Shown here: piece after piece, positions 7,427 through 15,932 of the stretch
Layout of the letters: each line of letters starts with the position of its first letter
How positions within the stretch are numbered: the first letter of the stretch is position 1
From: Acidobacteriota bacterium
GTDB lineage: Bacteria > Acidobacteriota > Polarisedimenticolia > J045
Assembly (NCBI GenBank): GCA_017994815.1
Contig: JAGOJY010000001.1
Coordinates: 1 to 64,000, forward strand
DNA: 64,000 nt
Reading direction: 5' to 3'
Notes under the pieces: generated by a model
The model's database searches: none
Told to the model about the DNA's origin: nothing
What the model saw: only the letters and a program-made list of their open reading frames with translations
Position numbers and translations under genes: made by a program

Positions 7427-9312
7427 ACCCACTGCGGCTGGCCGTTCTCACCGGACTGGCGATCGTCGTGCTGGCGTTCGCGCTGTACTCCAGCGCGCTG
7501 GACAACGACTTCGTCTGGGACGACCCGATCGTCTTCAAGCAGCAGCTCCCGTACTTCGACAGCTTCAGCAACGTGTTCTTTCCGCCGGCCAGCATCCCGC
7601 AGTTCGGCGGGGTGTACTACCGCCCGATGATCGTCATGACCTACCAGCTCGACGAGAAGCTGGCGGCGACGTTCTGGCCGGAGGCCGAGCGCGAACGCGC
7701 GCGCCGGATCGTGTACCACGCGTCGTGCGTCGTGTACCACGTCTTGGCCACGGGGCTGCTCTACCTGCTGGTGCTGGCGCTGGCCGAGGGGGCGGGGCTG
7801 ACGCTCCTCGAAGCGACCGCCGCCGCGGCCGCCGCGGGCGTCCTGTTCGCGGCCCACCCGATCCACGTCGAATCGGTCGGCTGGATGGCCGGGCGCTCGG
7901 ACGTGGTCTGCTCGGTGTTCTTCCTCGCCGCCGCGCTGCTGTACGTCGTGCATCGGCGCAGCGGTAGCGTCCCGGCGCTGGTCGGCGCGCTCGCGGCGGC
8001 GTTCGGGGCGATGCTGTCCAAGGAGATGGGGGTCACCGTCGTCGTCGTGCCGCTGGTCGTGGACCTGTTGCTGCGCATCGAGCGGCGCCGACCGGAGCAG
8101 GTCGCCACGCGCGCCGAGCGCCGCCGCCAGGCCCGCGTGGCCGCCGCGCCGCGCGCGGAGTCGAACCTGCCGTGGTCGCTGCGCGTGGCGCCGTTCTTCG
8201 TCGCCTTCGCGTTCTACTACGGCCTGCGGCGGGTCGCGATCCGCGGCATGGGGAACGAGAGCACGGTCCTCGCCGACGCCGACCCGGCGGCGATCCTCTC
8301 GCGGCTTCTCGGCTCGGTCGGTTGGTACGTGGTCAAGGCGTTCTGGCCGCCGCCGCAGTCGGCCTTCGTCGGCGACATCCCGTCCGGCTTCGTCTACCTA
8401 GCGCTGGGCCTGCTCGCGCCGCTGGCGACGCTGGCGTTCGTGGCCTGGGCCTGGAAGCGGCGCGACTGGGCGCCGGCGGCATTCGGGCTATTGCTGTTCT
8501 TCCTCGCGATCGCGCCGTCCCTCGCGGTCGCGGCGTACCGGATCTCCGAGACGCCGCTCGCCGAACGTTACCTGTACCTGCCGACGGCGGGGCTAGGCCT
8601 CGCGCTGGGCTACGCCCTCGTCCGCGGCGCGCGCCGCATCGCCGGCACGCCGCTCTCACCGCGCGCGGCGGCGGGCGCGACCGCCGTCGCGATCGCGATC
8701 GCGATCCCGGCGTCGTTCGCCACGGTCCAGCGCAACACGGTGTGGCAGAACGACCTCAATTTCTGGCTCGACACCGCCGCCAAGGCGCCGGACAAGGGGA
8801 TCCCGCACCTGCACCTCGGCATCGCCTACGCCGAGCTGAACCAGGACGACAAGGCGATGGTCGAGTACCAGCGGGCGCTGGAGACCTACGACGACTCGGA
8901 AGGTCGCTCGAAGGCCCACAACAACCTCGGCACGACGTACCTGCGGCTGAAGCAGTTCGACAAGGCCATCGAGCACTTCCAGAAGGCGCTGTTGGAGGAC
9001 ACCCGCTACTCGACCGCGCACTACAACTGGGCGCTCGCGGAGCTGAGCCTGGCCCAAAAGGTGCGCCAGGATCCGGAGCAGTACCGCGCGCACAAGGTCG
9101 CGGCGCTGCAGCACCTCGAGACCGCGCTGGAGATCAATCCGCGCTACTACAAGGCGCACCTGCGCTTCGGCTTCGAACTGCTGCAGGCGGGGCGCCTCGA
9201 TCTCGGCATGGCGCACCTGCAGCAGGTGGTGCAGCTCGCGCCGGCGTCACCCGAGGCGGCGGAGGCGCGCAAGATGATGGCTGCCGCGCCGGCGGCGGCG
9301 CCGGCACCCTGA
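7423..9312 (+). CDS. TMTC-like integral membrane protein with C-terminal TPR repeats
   Basis: A 629-residue protein starting at a GTG that overlaps the methyltransferase stop (GTGA). The N-terminal two thirds has about ten membrane segments and the motifs NDFVWDDPIVF, YYRPMIVMTYQLDEK and AAHPIHVESVGWMAGRSDV. These recur in GT-C-fold TMTC/DUF1736 proteins; the ER homologues mannosylate cadherins. The first luminal loop carries acidic residues expected of a GT-C enzyme (D-D in WDDP). From about residue 445 there are four to five TPR units (HLHLGIAYAELNQDDKAMVEY; AHNNLGTTYLRLKQFDKAIEHF) ending in an alanine-rich tail. The likely role is protein or lipid glycosylation with the upstream GT9. Activity is unproven for bacterial members. 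Confidence 0.85.
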   Translation: MNPLRLAVLTGLAIVVLAFALYSSALDNDFVWDDPIVFKQQLPYFDSFSNVFFPPASIPQFGGVYYRPMIVMTYQLDEKLAATFWPEAERERARRIVYHASCVVYHVLATGLLYLLVLALAEGAGLTLLEATAAAAAAGVLFAAHPIHVESVGWMAGRSDVVCSVFFLAAALLYVVHRRSGSVPALVGALAAAFGAMLSKEMGVTVVVVPLVVDLLLRIERRRPEQVATRAERRRQARVAAAPRAESNLPWSLRVAPFFVAFAFYYGLRRVAIRGMGNESTVLADADPAAILSRLLGSVGWYVVKAFWPPPQSAFVGDIPSGFVYLALGLLAPLATLAFVAWAWKRRDWAPAAFGLLLFFLAIAPSLAVAAYRISETPLAERYLYLPTAGLGLALGYALVRGARRIAGTPLSPRAAAGATAVAIAIAIPASFATVQRNTVWQNDLNFWLDTAAKAPDKGIPHLHLGIAYAELNQDDKAMVEYQRALETYDDSEGRSKAHNNLGTTYLRLKQFDKAIEHFQKALLEDTRYSTAHYNWALAELSLAQKVRQDPEQYRAHKVAALQHLETALEINPRYYKAHLRFGFELLQAGRLDLGMAHLQQVVQLAPASPEAAEARKMMAAAPAAAPAP

Positions 9313-9361
9313 GTGCTCTGTTCCACGAACACGGTGGCATTCGGCCGCGGAACCGAGCACT
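9312..9361. terminator. Long inverted repeat between convergent genes (bidirectional terminator candidate)
   Basis: AGTGCTCTGTTCC (9312-9324) pairs with GGAACCGAGCACT (9349-9361) at 12 of 13 positions around a 24-base loop. It fills the gap between the stop of the TPR gene and that of the leftward gene at 9368. No T-run follows, so termination is inferred from placement. Confidence 0.45.
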
Positions 9362-9367
9362 GACGGA

Positions 9368-9895
9368 TCAGTCCAGTTCGACCCGACCGATGGTGAAGCG
9401 GGCCAGGCGCCGCCCGGTCGCCGCGATCAGTGTCTCGCGCGCGAAGCGGGCCTCGTTGCGGTGGTAGATCGGCCCGCTCCAGAATTCGCGGTGGTCCCGG
9501 GTCGTGACCAGGAACCTGACCGCGCCGCGGCGACCGCTCCAGCCGCGCTCGGTCGTCGCGAACTCCGTGATGGAGGCGATGTCGTGCCGGGCCAGGCGCA
9601 CCGGCTGGAGCGGCGCCATCCGCTCGAGCAACAGCACGCGCCCCTCATCGCGCCAGCTGGCGTTCCAGAACAGCGTCGCGTTCTGCAGGAACGTGATCCC
9701 GGCGGCGCAGAACGCCAGGGCGGCGAGCCCGACGTGGGCGCGGCGCAGGACCTGGCTGCCGCGGCCGTCGAGGCGCCGCCGGGCCGCCGCCATGAGCGCG
9801 GCCAGAAGGCCGCACAGCGCGAGCACCTCCGGGAGGAGGTACGGTTCCGGCCCGATCGCCGCGAGTGGCAGGTGCCATGGGAATCCTGCAGCCAC
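9368..9895 (-). CDS. Hypothetical membrane protein with C-terminal PH-like region
   Basis: A 175-residue protein from a GTG at 9895, preceded by GCGAGGG. Two membrane segments are visible (about 17-37 and 53-75). The soluble C-terminal half is strand-rich (PVRLARHDIASITEF..., GAVRFLVTTRDHREFWSG). This layout recalls bacterial PH-domain membrane proteins, but no family is recognised. It stands alone, convergent with the glycosylation cluster. The reading frame has normal third-position GC, which supports it as real. Confidence 0.6.
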   Translation of the reverse strand: MAAGFPWHLPLAAIGPEPYLLPEVLALCGLLAALMAAARRRLDGRGSQVLRRAHVGLAALAFCAAGITFLQNATLFWNASWRDEGRVLLLERMAPLQPVRLARHDIASITEFATTERGWSGRRGAVRFLVTTRDHREFWSGPIYHRNEARFARETLIAATGRRLARFTIGRVELD

Positions 9896-10044
9896 GCGCC
9901 CTCGCGATCCCGTCTCCCCTGCAGGCGATGGTACCGGCAGGCGAAGGTCGCGGCCACGGTTTTGTTTCGTTTGGGGCCGTTCGCCGGGCCGTGGCGGGGG
10001 CGCGGATTGACCGGTCGCGCGGCGGCCGATACCCTCGGCTCGAA

Positions 10045-11418
10045 ATGGACAAGTTGCAGCTCAAGGTCGCCGCAGCCGTCATCCGCCGCGCGGACACGTT
10101 CCTGCTGTGCCGCCGCCCCGAGGGGACGCACCTCGCCGGCCACTGGGAGTTCCCGGGCGGCAAGCTGGAGCCGGGCGAAACGCCGGAGCAGGCGTTGCGC
10201 CGGGAGTGCCGCGAGGAACTCGGCGTCGAGCTGGACCGGGTCTGCGAGTTGTGGACGATCCGGCACGACTACGGCGATCGCGAAGTCGAGCTGTACTTCC
10301 AATCGGCCGAACTGGCCGCCGGCTCCGAGCCCCGCGCGCTGCACGCGCCGGAGATCGGCTGGTACCGCCCCGCGGAGATGCCGGCGCTGCCGATCCTGCC
10401 GGCGGATCTCGCGATCGTCGACCGCCTCGCGGACGGCACCGATGCGCCCGGGCCGGCGCCCGGGGGCGGCGGGAGCGGGGGGAGCGGCTGGGGTCCGATC
10501 CCGGAGACGTTCTCCTGGTCGGCGAGCCGGGGCAGCGCGTTCCGCGACTGCCCGCGCGCCTATTTCTTCCACTACTACCTCGCAGTCGGGCGCGGCGAAC
10601 AGGCCGATCCCGCGCGCGCGCGGCTGGCCTGGCGTCTGCGCCACCTGACCAGCGTGCCGCTGTGGGTCGGCTCGCGCGTGCACGACACGATCGAGAGGCT
10701 GCTGCGCTCGTCCCGCTCGGACTCGTCCCTGACCGTCGAGCAGGCAATCGAGGACATGGTCGCGCGCATGCGGCGCGAGTACGCCCAGAGCCGCCGCGGT
10801 GACCAGTTGCGGACGCCCGACCCGAAGGACGCCGCGCGCTTCCACGAGCACGAGTACGGCGTCGCGGTGCCGGACGAAGTGTGGCGCCAGCGGGTGGAGG
10901 AGGCGCGCGAGATGCTGCGCGCGTTCGCGCGGCTGGGCTATCTCGACGTCGCCCGCGGTCTCCACGACGGCGAGCTGCTCGGCCTCGAGGGACTCGAGCA
11001 GTGGCAGTTCGAAGGCGTGCCGATGTGGGTCCGGATCGACTTCGCCTACCGCGACCCGGAAGGGGTCGTGCATATCGTCGACTGGAAGACCGGCCGCTAC
11101 GACCGCGGCGAGAATCCGCTGCAGATGATGGCCTACGCTTCGTTCGCCGCGCGCACGTGGGGCGTGCCACTCGACGCGCTCGACGTCCGCGAAGTGTACC
11201 TGCGCCTGCCGGAACCCGATCGGCGCTGCCGGATCGACGCGGAGTCGGTCGCCGCGGCCGAGGCGCAGATGCGGGCGTCGATCGGCGCCATGCTCGCGCC
11301 CGTGCGCGACCGCGAGCGCAACACCGCGCGCGAGGACGACTTCCCGCTTGCCGCCGACATGCGCTCGTGCCGCAACTGCTTCTTCTTCAAGGTCTGCCCG
11401 GCCGGCGCCGCGCCATGA
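10045..11418 (+). CDS. NUDIX hydrolase fused to Cas4/AddB-like PD-(D/E)XK nuclease with 4Fe-4S cysteines
   Basis: A 457-residue two-domain protein. Residues 1-130 are a MutT-type NUDIX domain with a perfect Nudix box at 39-61 (G-x5-E-x7-RE-x-x-EE-x-G-V), expected to hydrolyse damaged nucleoside triphosphates. A flexible GGGGSGGSG linker (140-148) leads to a RecB/Cas4-family nuclease: Cys169 (FRDCPRAYFF), GSRVH213, the catalytic set D332 ... D346-W-K348 (VDWKTG) and Q360xxxY364. It ends with C442-x2-C445-x5-C451, which with Cys169 matches the four iron-sulfur ligands of Cas4 and AddB. The start is the ATG at 10045, with TACCCT nine bases upstream and no ribosome site. It overlaps the sigma factor gene by ATGA. 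Biological role unknown; DNA repair is plausible. Confidence 0.88.
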   Translation: MDKLQLKVAAAVIRRADTFLLCRRPEGTHLAGHWEFPGGKLEPGETPEQALRRECREELGVELDRVCELWTIRHDYGDREVELYFQSAELAAGSEPRALHAPEIGWYRPAEMPALPILPADLAIVDRLADGTDAPGPAPGGGGSGGSGWGPIPETFSWSASRGSAFRDCPRAYFFHYYLAVGRGEQADPARARLAWRLRHLTSVPLWVGSRVHDTIERLLRSSRSDSSLTVEQAIEDMVARMRREYAQSRRGDQLRTPDPKDAARFHEHEYGVAVPDEVWRQRVEEAREMLRAFARLGYLDVARGLHDGELLGLEGLEQWQFEGVPMWVRIDFAYRDPEGVVHIVDWKTGRYDRGENPLQMMAYASFAARTWGVPLDALDVREVYLRLPEPDRRCRIDAESVAAAEAQMRASIGAMLAPVRDRERNTAREDDFPLAADMRSCRNCFFFKVCPAGAAP

Positions 11419-12482
11419 CGCCGCGCGGCCGCAGTCGCCGCCGCGCGTCAACCCCCGAACCGGAGCCGGCGGAATCCAGCGCCGGGCCGGAGGAAGCGGC
11501 GGGCGATCCCGGCGAAGTCGAGGCCGCGCCCGAGCTTGCCGACATCCCGGAGGAGGTGATCGCCGACGTCGTCGCCGACACCGACCGGGCCGCGCTGGTC
11601 CCGGTCCGCGAGCGCGGCCTGCCGGTGCCGGTCGACCCGCTCCGGCGCTACATCCAGGAAGTGCGCCGCATCCCCGAGCTGACCCCGGAAGAGGAGCAGC
11701 GGCTGGCGCGCCTGTACCGCGAGACCGGCGACCGCGACGCGGCGATGCGGCTGGTCACCGCCAACCTGATGCTGGTCGTGAAGCTGGCGTTGATGTACCG
11801 CCGTGCGCTGCGCAACGTGATGGACTTGATCCAGGAGGGCAACATCGGGTTGCTCGAGGCGCTCAAGCGCTACGACCCCGGCCAGAACGTGCGCTTCACG
11901 ACCTACGCGGCGTGGTGGGTCAAGGCGTACATGCTCAAGTACCTCCTGGACAACGCGCGGATGGTCCGCGTCGGCACGACCAACGCCCGCCGCAAGCTCC
12001 TCTACAACCTGCGCCGCGAGAAGGACCGGCTCGCGGCGCTCGGCGTCGCGCCGACGCCGAAGCTCCTGGCCGAGCGGTTCGGCGTGGCGGAAGCCGACGT
12101 GGTGGACGTGGACCGGGCGCTGTCGTCGCCCGACATGTCGGTGGACCAGCCGATCAGCGCCGAGAGCGAGATGACCGTCGCCGAGACCCTGGCGTCGGGA
12201 GGGCCGTCGGTCGAGGAGCAAGTCGCCGCGGACGAGATGAAGGAGAAGGTCGAACGCGCGGTCGCGGAGTTCCGGCAGGACCTCAACGAGCGCGAGCGCG
12301 CGCTCCTCGACCGGCGGATTGCGGCGGTCGAGCCAACGACCCTGCAGGAACTCGGCGACGAGTTCGGCGTCACGCGCGAGGCGATGCGCCAGGCCGAGAA
12401 CAAGCTGAAGGAGCGCCTCGCGCACTTCCTGCGCGCCCGGCTCGGCGACGAGGTCATCCTGTACTTCGGCGGCGAAGCGTAG
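11415..12482 (+). CDS. rpoH: RNA polymerase sigma-32-type factor with acidic N-terminal extension
   Basis: A 355-residue sigma-70-family protein. After a poorly conserved, Glu/Pro/Ala-rich extension of about 75 residues, region 1.2 begins at PVDPLRRYIQEVRRIPELTPEEE. Region 2 includes the core-binding and -10 segment DLIQEGNIGLLEALKRYDP...FTTYAAWWVKAYM. The RpoH-box-like motif RRKLLYNLRREKDRL follows. Region 4 ends with the helix-turn-helix TLQELGDEFGVTREAMRQAENKLKERL. The box points to a heat-shock-type sigma factor. Its ATG lies inside the stop of the NUDIX-nuclease gene (ATGA), so the two are co-translated. The long acidic extension is unusual; RpoH of E. coli is 284 residues. Confidence 0.9.
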   Translation: MTPRGRSRRRASTPEPEPAESSAGPEEAAGDPGEVEAAPELADIPEEVIADVVADTDRAALVPVRERGLPVPVDPLRRYIQEVRRIPELTPEEEQRLARLYRETGDRDAAMRLVTANLMLVVKLALMYRRALRNVMDLIQEGNIGLLEALKRYDPGQNVRFTTYAAWWVKAYMLKYLLDNARMVRVGTTNARRKLLYNLRREKDRLAALGVAPTPKLLAERFGVAEADVVDVDRALSSPDMSVDQPISAESEMTVAETLASGGPSVEEQVAADEMKEKVERAVAEFRQDLNERERALLDRRIAAVEPTTLQELGDEFGVTREAMRQAENKLKERLAHFLRARLGDEVILYFGGEA

Positions 12483-12621
12483 CACGGTCAGACGGATCTT
12501 GGCCCTTCACCCATCCGCGGAGCCGGATGCGCCTCCCCGTACGGATGCCGCGGCCACGAACGATCGCGGCGATCGGTGCGCGGATGTTTGTCGTTCACAT
12601 CCGCGCTGTCGGCGACACTCC

Positions 12622-12650
12622 GTAGGGGTCGCCGATAGGCGGCCCGGCAC
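12622..12650. repeat. GTAGGGG-type palindromic intergenic repeat
   Basis: Same family as the copies near 2453 and 55629 (GTAGGGGTCGCC-GATA-GGCGGCCCGGCAC), with one stem mismatch that can wobble-pair. It lies in the 257-base gap between the convergent sigma factor and membrane protein genes, where nothing else is evident. Confidence 0.6.
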
Positions 12651-12739
12651 ACGCATCGATCGGTGGACGCGGCATTCGTCGGGGCAGGGGACAAGGGGCC
12701 GGATGCCGGCCGTTCACATCACCGGGGCCTTGCGCGTGG

Positions 12740-13495
12740 TTACGGTCGGTCCAAGGAGATGCGGGCGGCGGCGAGTCGGTAGAAGCGGATGAGCAGCCAG
12801 GTCGGCGCGGCGGCGAGGAGCAGCGCGGCGAGGATGCCGCGGTCGAGAACCGCCATCATCGCCGCCGCCACGGTCGCCTCGGCGAGGACCGGGGCGGCGG
12901 ACCAGGCGCAGTTGCGGGCCCACGCGAGGAGCGGGTTGAGCCCGCGTTCGAAGGCGATTGCGAAGCTCACCAGCGCCGAGGCCACGACGAAGTAGCTGGT
13001 CGCGGCTGCGAGCAGCGGACCGAGCTGCAGTCCCGCTCCCGCCGTGCCGCCCGCCGCGGCGAACGCCAGCGCCGCGGCGGCCGACGCCAGCACCACCGCC
13101 CCGAGGTTGAACACGAAGTGCGTGGCCAGCGGCTTGCGCCCGCGCAGGACGGCCGAGCCGATGACGCCGGCGAGATCGACGATGATCGCGCCGAGCGCGC
13201 CCGCCGTGAGCAGCGCGCAGAAGACCAGCGCGTGAACCGGGGTCAGGTTCACGCGCATCGAGGGGATGCGGACCGTCGCCAGCCCTGCGACGCCGGCCAG
13301 GAGCACCAGCGGCAGCATCGTCCGCGCTGCCGGCCCGCTCCCCTCGCGCAGCAAGAGCCCACCGAGCACGCACGCGGCCGCGAGGTCGACGGCAACGACC
13401 ACGGCGAGCAGCGCGGCGCGGCGGCCCCCGGCTGCCTCGGCCGGGAGTTCCGCCGGCTGCCCGGCGTGCGTCACCTGCGCGGTCGCGCTGCTCAT
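12740..13495 (-). CDS. Hypothetical polytopic membrane protein
   Basis: A 251-residue protein with about six to seven hydrophobic segments starting near residue 27. The pattern (VRIPSMRVNLTPVHALVFCA, AIIVDLAGVIGSAVLRGRKPLATHFVFNLGAVVLA) is reminiscent of N-terminal sensory membrane domains placed before GGDEF or HD-GYP modules. Here the protein ends after the membrane part (FYRLAAARISLDRP), with no output domain. The ATG at 13495 is three bases past the subtilase stop, so the two genes form an operon and the protein may anchor, export or sense something linked to the peptidase. Function unknown. Confidence 0.7.
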   Translation of the reverse strand: MSSATAQVTHAGQPAELPAEAAGGRRAALLAVVVAVDLAAACVLGGLLLREGSGPAARTMLPLVLLAGVAGLATVRIPSMRVNLTPVHALVFCALLTAGALGAIIVDLAGVIGSAVLRGRKPLATHFVFNLGAVVLASAAAALAFAAAGGTAGAGLQLGPLLAAATSYFVVASALVSFAIAFERGLNPLLAWARNCAWSAAPVLAEATVAAAMMAVLDRGILAALLLAAAPTWLLIRFYRLAAARISLDRP

Positions 13496-13498
13496 GGC

Positions 13499-15631
13499 TC
13501 AGTCGCCGCAAGCCACGGAGTCGGCCCACAGCACGCTGTCGGCCCAGAGCACGCCATCGGACCACAGCACGCCGTCGGACCAGAGGATGGCATCGCCCCA
13601 CAGCACCGCCTCCGGCATCAGCCTGCCGTCGGCCCACAGCAGCCCGCTGCTCCAGAGCGTGCTGTCCGAGTACAGCGTGGCGTCCGACCAGAGGATGGCG
13701 TCGCCCCACAGCACGGCGTCCGGTCCGAGCTGCGCGGCGCGCTCCGCCAGGTCCGCCGGCGCGAGTCGCGCGTCGGCCCACAGCACGCCATCGGCCCACT
13801 GCAGGGTGGCGCCGCGACCGCTCGCGGTACGGCCGGAGCTTGCCGGGCTCGCCGCGGGCGAACCGTAGAGCACGCCGTCGCCCCAGAGGATGCCCGTGGC
13901 GTCCGCCGCGCCGTCGGCCCAGCGGATGCCCTTGGCCCGGTACAGCTTCCGGCCGAAGTACCAGCCGTCCACGTACACGGTGCCGCGGCCCCAGCGCACG
14001 ACCTGGCCCGAGAGCACCGTCGAGCGCGGCTGCGACAGGTCGAGCCACGGCGCCGGTGTCGCGCCGATCGCCACGGTCCGGGGGTCGGACGAGACGGCGC
14101 CGAGCAGGTCCTCCAGCGCGCGGGCGTTGACCAGCCCCGCGCCCTGCGCGAGCACGCTGGTGTTCGGCAACGGCTGTGCCGTGTACATCAGCGCCGCCTT
14201 CAGCAGCGAGGGCGTCAGGTTCGGGAGTTTCTCGTACATCAGCGCCGCGAGCCCGGCGACCACCGGCGCTGCCATCGACGTGCCCGACAGCTCGATGTAG
14301 TGCTCGGCGACGATCAGCTCCGGGTGCCCGAGCGCAAGCCGCGATTGCGGCGCGACCGTGGAGACGATGCGGTTCCCCGGCGCGACCACGTCCGGCTTGA
14401 CCAGGCTGTCGTAGCGGCGTTCCTCCGGCGCCGCCGTGCCGTCGCCGTCCAGGTCCTGCGCGAGGAACGAGCGCGTCGGCCCGCGCGACGAGTAGGTCGC
14501 CATCACGTCGTCGCTGCGCACGTCGCTGCGCCGCGAGTTGGCGGCACCGACGGTGATCACCTTCGGATCGTTGGCCGGCGAGAGGATCGCGCCGTAGACC
14601 GTGGTGCCGTCGTCCAGCTTGCCGACATTGCCCGCCGCGACCACGACGGTGATGCCGGCGTCGACCAGACGCTCCACCGCCTGGCAGAGCGGGTCCTCGG
14701 TGTGCGATTCGACGGCGGTGGTGCCGACCGAGAGGTTCACGACGCGGATCTTCAGCCGCGAGGCGTTGGCCAGCGTCCAGTCGAGTGCGCCGAGCAGCGC
14801 GTCCACGCTGCCGGTGCCGTCGGGACCGAGAACGCGCAGGTCGACCAGGTTCGCCTTGGGCGCGATGCCCGTGTAGGCCCGCATGCGCCGGCCGGTGAGC
14901 GCACCGTTGCCGGCCACGATCCCGGCGACGTGCGTGCCGTGACCGTAGCCGTCGAGCAGCGGCGCGCCGGGGTTGCCGGTGAAGTCCACGTGCAGCAGGA
15001 CGCGGCCGCGCGAGGGGGCCCAGTTCACGCTGAGATCGGTGTGCTCCTCGATCCCCGAGTCGATCACGGCCACGCTGACGCCCTGCCCGGTCAGCATGGT
15101 CCAGCCGACGCCCGTGGCCGCGCGCACGTGGCTGTCGCCGTCGACGAAGAACGGCGCCACCGTCGGGAATTCCACGTCGTCGCCCGCCGTGAGCACGGCC
15201 GGGTTGCCGCCCGCGCTCACCGGACCGGTGTCGCCCAACGGGACGACCGGCCGGTTCGGGATCGCGTATTCCACGTCGTCGTCCGCGCAGCCGGCGAGGC
15301 CGCGCGGCGCGACGTCCAGGATCGCCGTGCGCAACCGCGGCATGTCCCGCACGAGCGTCGCACCCATCTTCCGGGCCAGGGCGGCCGCGCTGGACCCCTT
15401 GCGGTAGCGCACGACGACGCGCAGGTCCTGCGCGGCCGAGTCCTGCGCCTGGTCGACGAGGTCGGGCGCGAGACGCGGGTTGGCGCGCAACGCGCGCAGG
15501 TCCAACTCCGGTCCGACCTGGCCAGCGCCGCGCGCGTGGTCGCGGCGGGCCGACCAGGCAGGGGGCACGGTGGCGAGCAGCCCCATGATCGCGATCAGCA
15601 AGGCCGCGCGCTGCAACCGGGCGGGTATCAC
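13499..15631 (-). CDS. Secreted subtilisin-like serine peptidase (S8) with LWxDG hexapeptide-repeat tail
   Basis: A 710-residue subtilase. Start: GTG at 15631, preceded by GAGGAG six bases upstream; longer in-frame starts lack support. It has a signal peptide (1-27, ending PPAWSA) and an I9-like propeptide (about 70-110, RVVVRYRKGSSAAALARKMG). The catalytic domain has Asp191 (AVIDSG), His231 (GYGHGTHVAG) and Ser452 (SGTSMAAP). Residues 567-708 are a tail of more than fifteen six-residue units of the form (V/I)LW(A/S/G)D(G/S/A), coded by near-identical 18-base units. The tail probably forms a repetitive beta structure for surface attachment or self-assembly. An operon with the membrane protein downstream is likely. 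Confidence 0.93.
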   Translation of the reverse strand: MIPARLQRAALLIAIMGLLATVPPAWSARRDHARGAGQVGPELDLRALRANPRLAPDLVDQAQDSAAQDLRVVVRYRKGSSAAALARKMGATLVRDMPRLRTAILDVAPRGLAGCADDDVEYAIPNRPVVPLGDTGPVSAGGNPAVLTAGDDVEFPTVAPFFVDGDSHVRAATGVGWTMLTGQGVSVAVIDSGIEEHTDLSVNWAPSRGRVLLHVDFTGNPGAPLLDGYGHGTHVAGIVAGNGALTGRRMRAYTGIAPKANLVDLRVLGPDGTGSVDALLGALDWTLANASRLKIRVVNLSVGTTAVESHTEDPLCQAVERLVDAGITVVVAAGNVGKLDDGTTVYGAILSPANDPKVITVGAANSRRSDVRSDDVMATYSSRGPTRSFLAQDLDGDGTAAPEERRYDSLVKPDVVAPGNRIVSTVAPQSRLALGHPELIVAEHYIELSGTSMAAPVVAGLAALMYEKLPNLTPSLLKAALMYTAQPLPNTSVLAQGAGLVNARALEDLLGAVSSDPRTVAIGATPAPWLDLSQPRSTVLSGQVVRWGRGTVYVDGWYFGRKLYRAKGIRWADGAADATGILWGDGVLYGSPAASPASSGRTASGRGATLQWADGVLWADARLAPADLAERAAQLGPDAVLWGDAILWSDATLYSDSTLWSSGLLWADGRLMPEAVLWGDAILWSDGVLWSDGVLWADSVLWADSVACGD
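13505..13933 (-). repeat. 18-bp coding tandem repeats (LWxDG tail)
   Basis: Within the subtilase gene, 18-base units such as GTCGGCCCACAGCACGCC (plus strand) recur, densest at 13505-13640. They encode hexapeptides like VLWADS. The units are interrupted by longer spacers around 13735-13900. These are coding repeats, not a CRISPR array: no unique spacers of constant length exist. Confidence 0.85.
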
Positions 15632-15682
15632 GGCGTCTCCTCGCGCCGGCCGTTGGAAAGGCCGGTCGCAGGCCGTCAGACC

Positions 15683-15697
15683 GCAAGCCGAATGCCA
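15683..15697 (-). promoter_or_regulatory. Candidate sigma-54 (-24/-12) promoter for the subtilase gene
   Basis: Read leftward, TGGCAT-TCGGC-TTGC matches the TGGCAC-N5-TTGC consensus at all but one base, with the required GG-N10-GC spacing. The subtilase GTG lies about 50 bases downstream. In GC-rich DNA such matches can arise by chance, and no sigma-54 activator gene is in the window. Confidence 0.35.
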
Positions 15698-15932
15698 CGC
15701 GGCAAGGCCCACGCCGGGCAGGAGTTGAAGGCGTAAGCGCCCGCCGGTGCCGGACATTCCGGCCTGCCGTCCTGTCCGGATTGCGGACAGCACGGCCGCG
15801 GCTCCGCTGGCCGCGGGTCCGCGGGAAGCGCGGATCCGCGCGGCATTACCGCCGAGGCGAAACGTCTCACGCGGCGGGTTTGTCCGCGCGGGAGGGCCGG
15901 GCCGGGAGGTGGTTCACCGCGGCCGATCCCGG

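Noticed and set aside
10045-11418. Two separate genes (mutT and a nuclease) rather than a fusion
   Set aside because: The frame is continuous through a glycine/serine linker, with no stop, ribosome site or start near the junction.
13505-13930. CRISPR-like array of short repeats
   Set aside because: The 18-base units are contiguous, in frame and encode LWxDG hexapeptides; no spacers are present.
12714-15698. A 994-residue open frame antisense/out of frame to the subtilase
   Set aside because: It is rich in Arg/Ala/Gly with no domain, and it is the usual shadow of a GC-rich gene; the S8 triad is in another frame.
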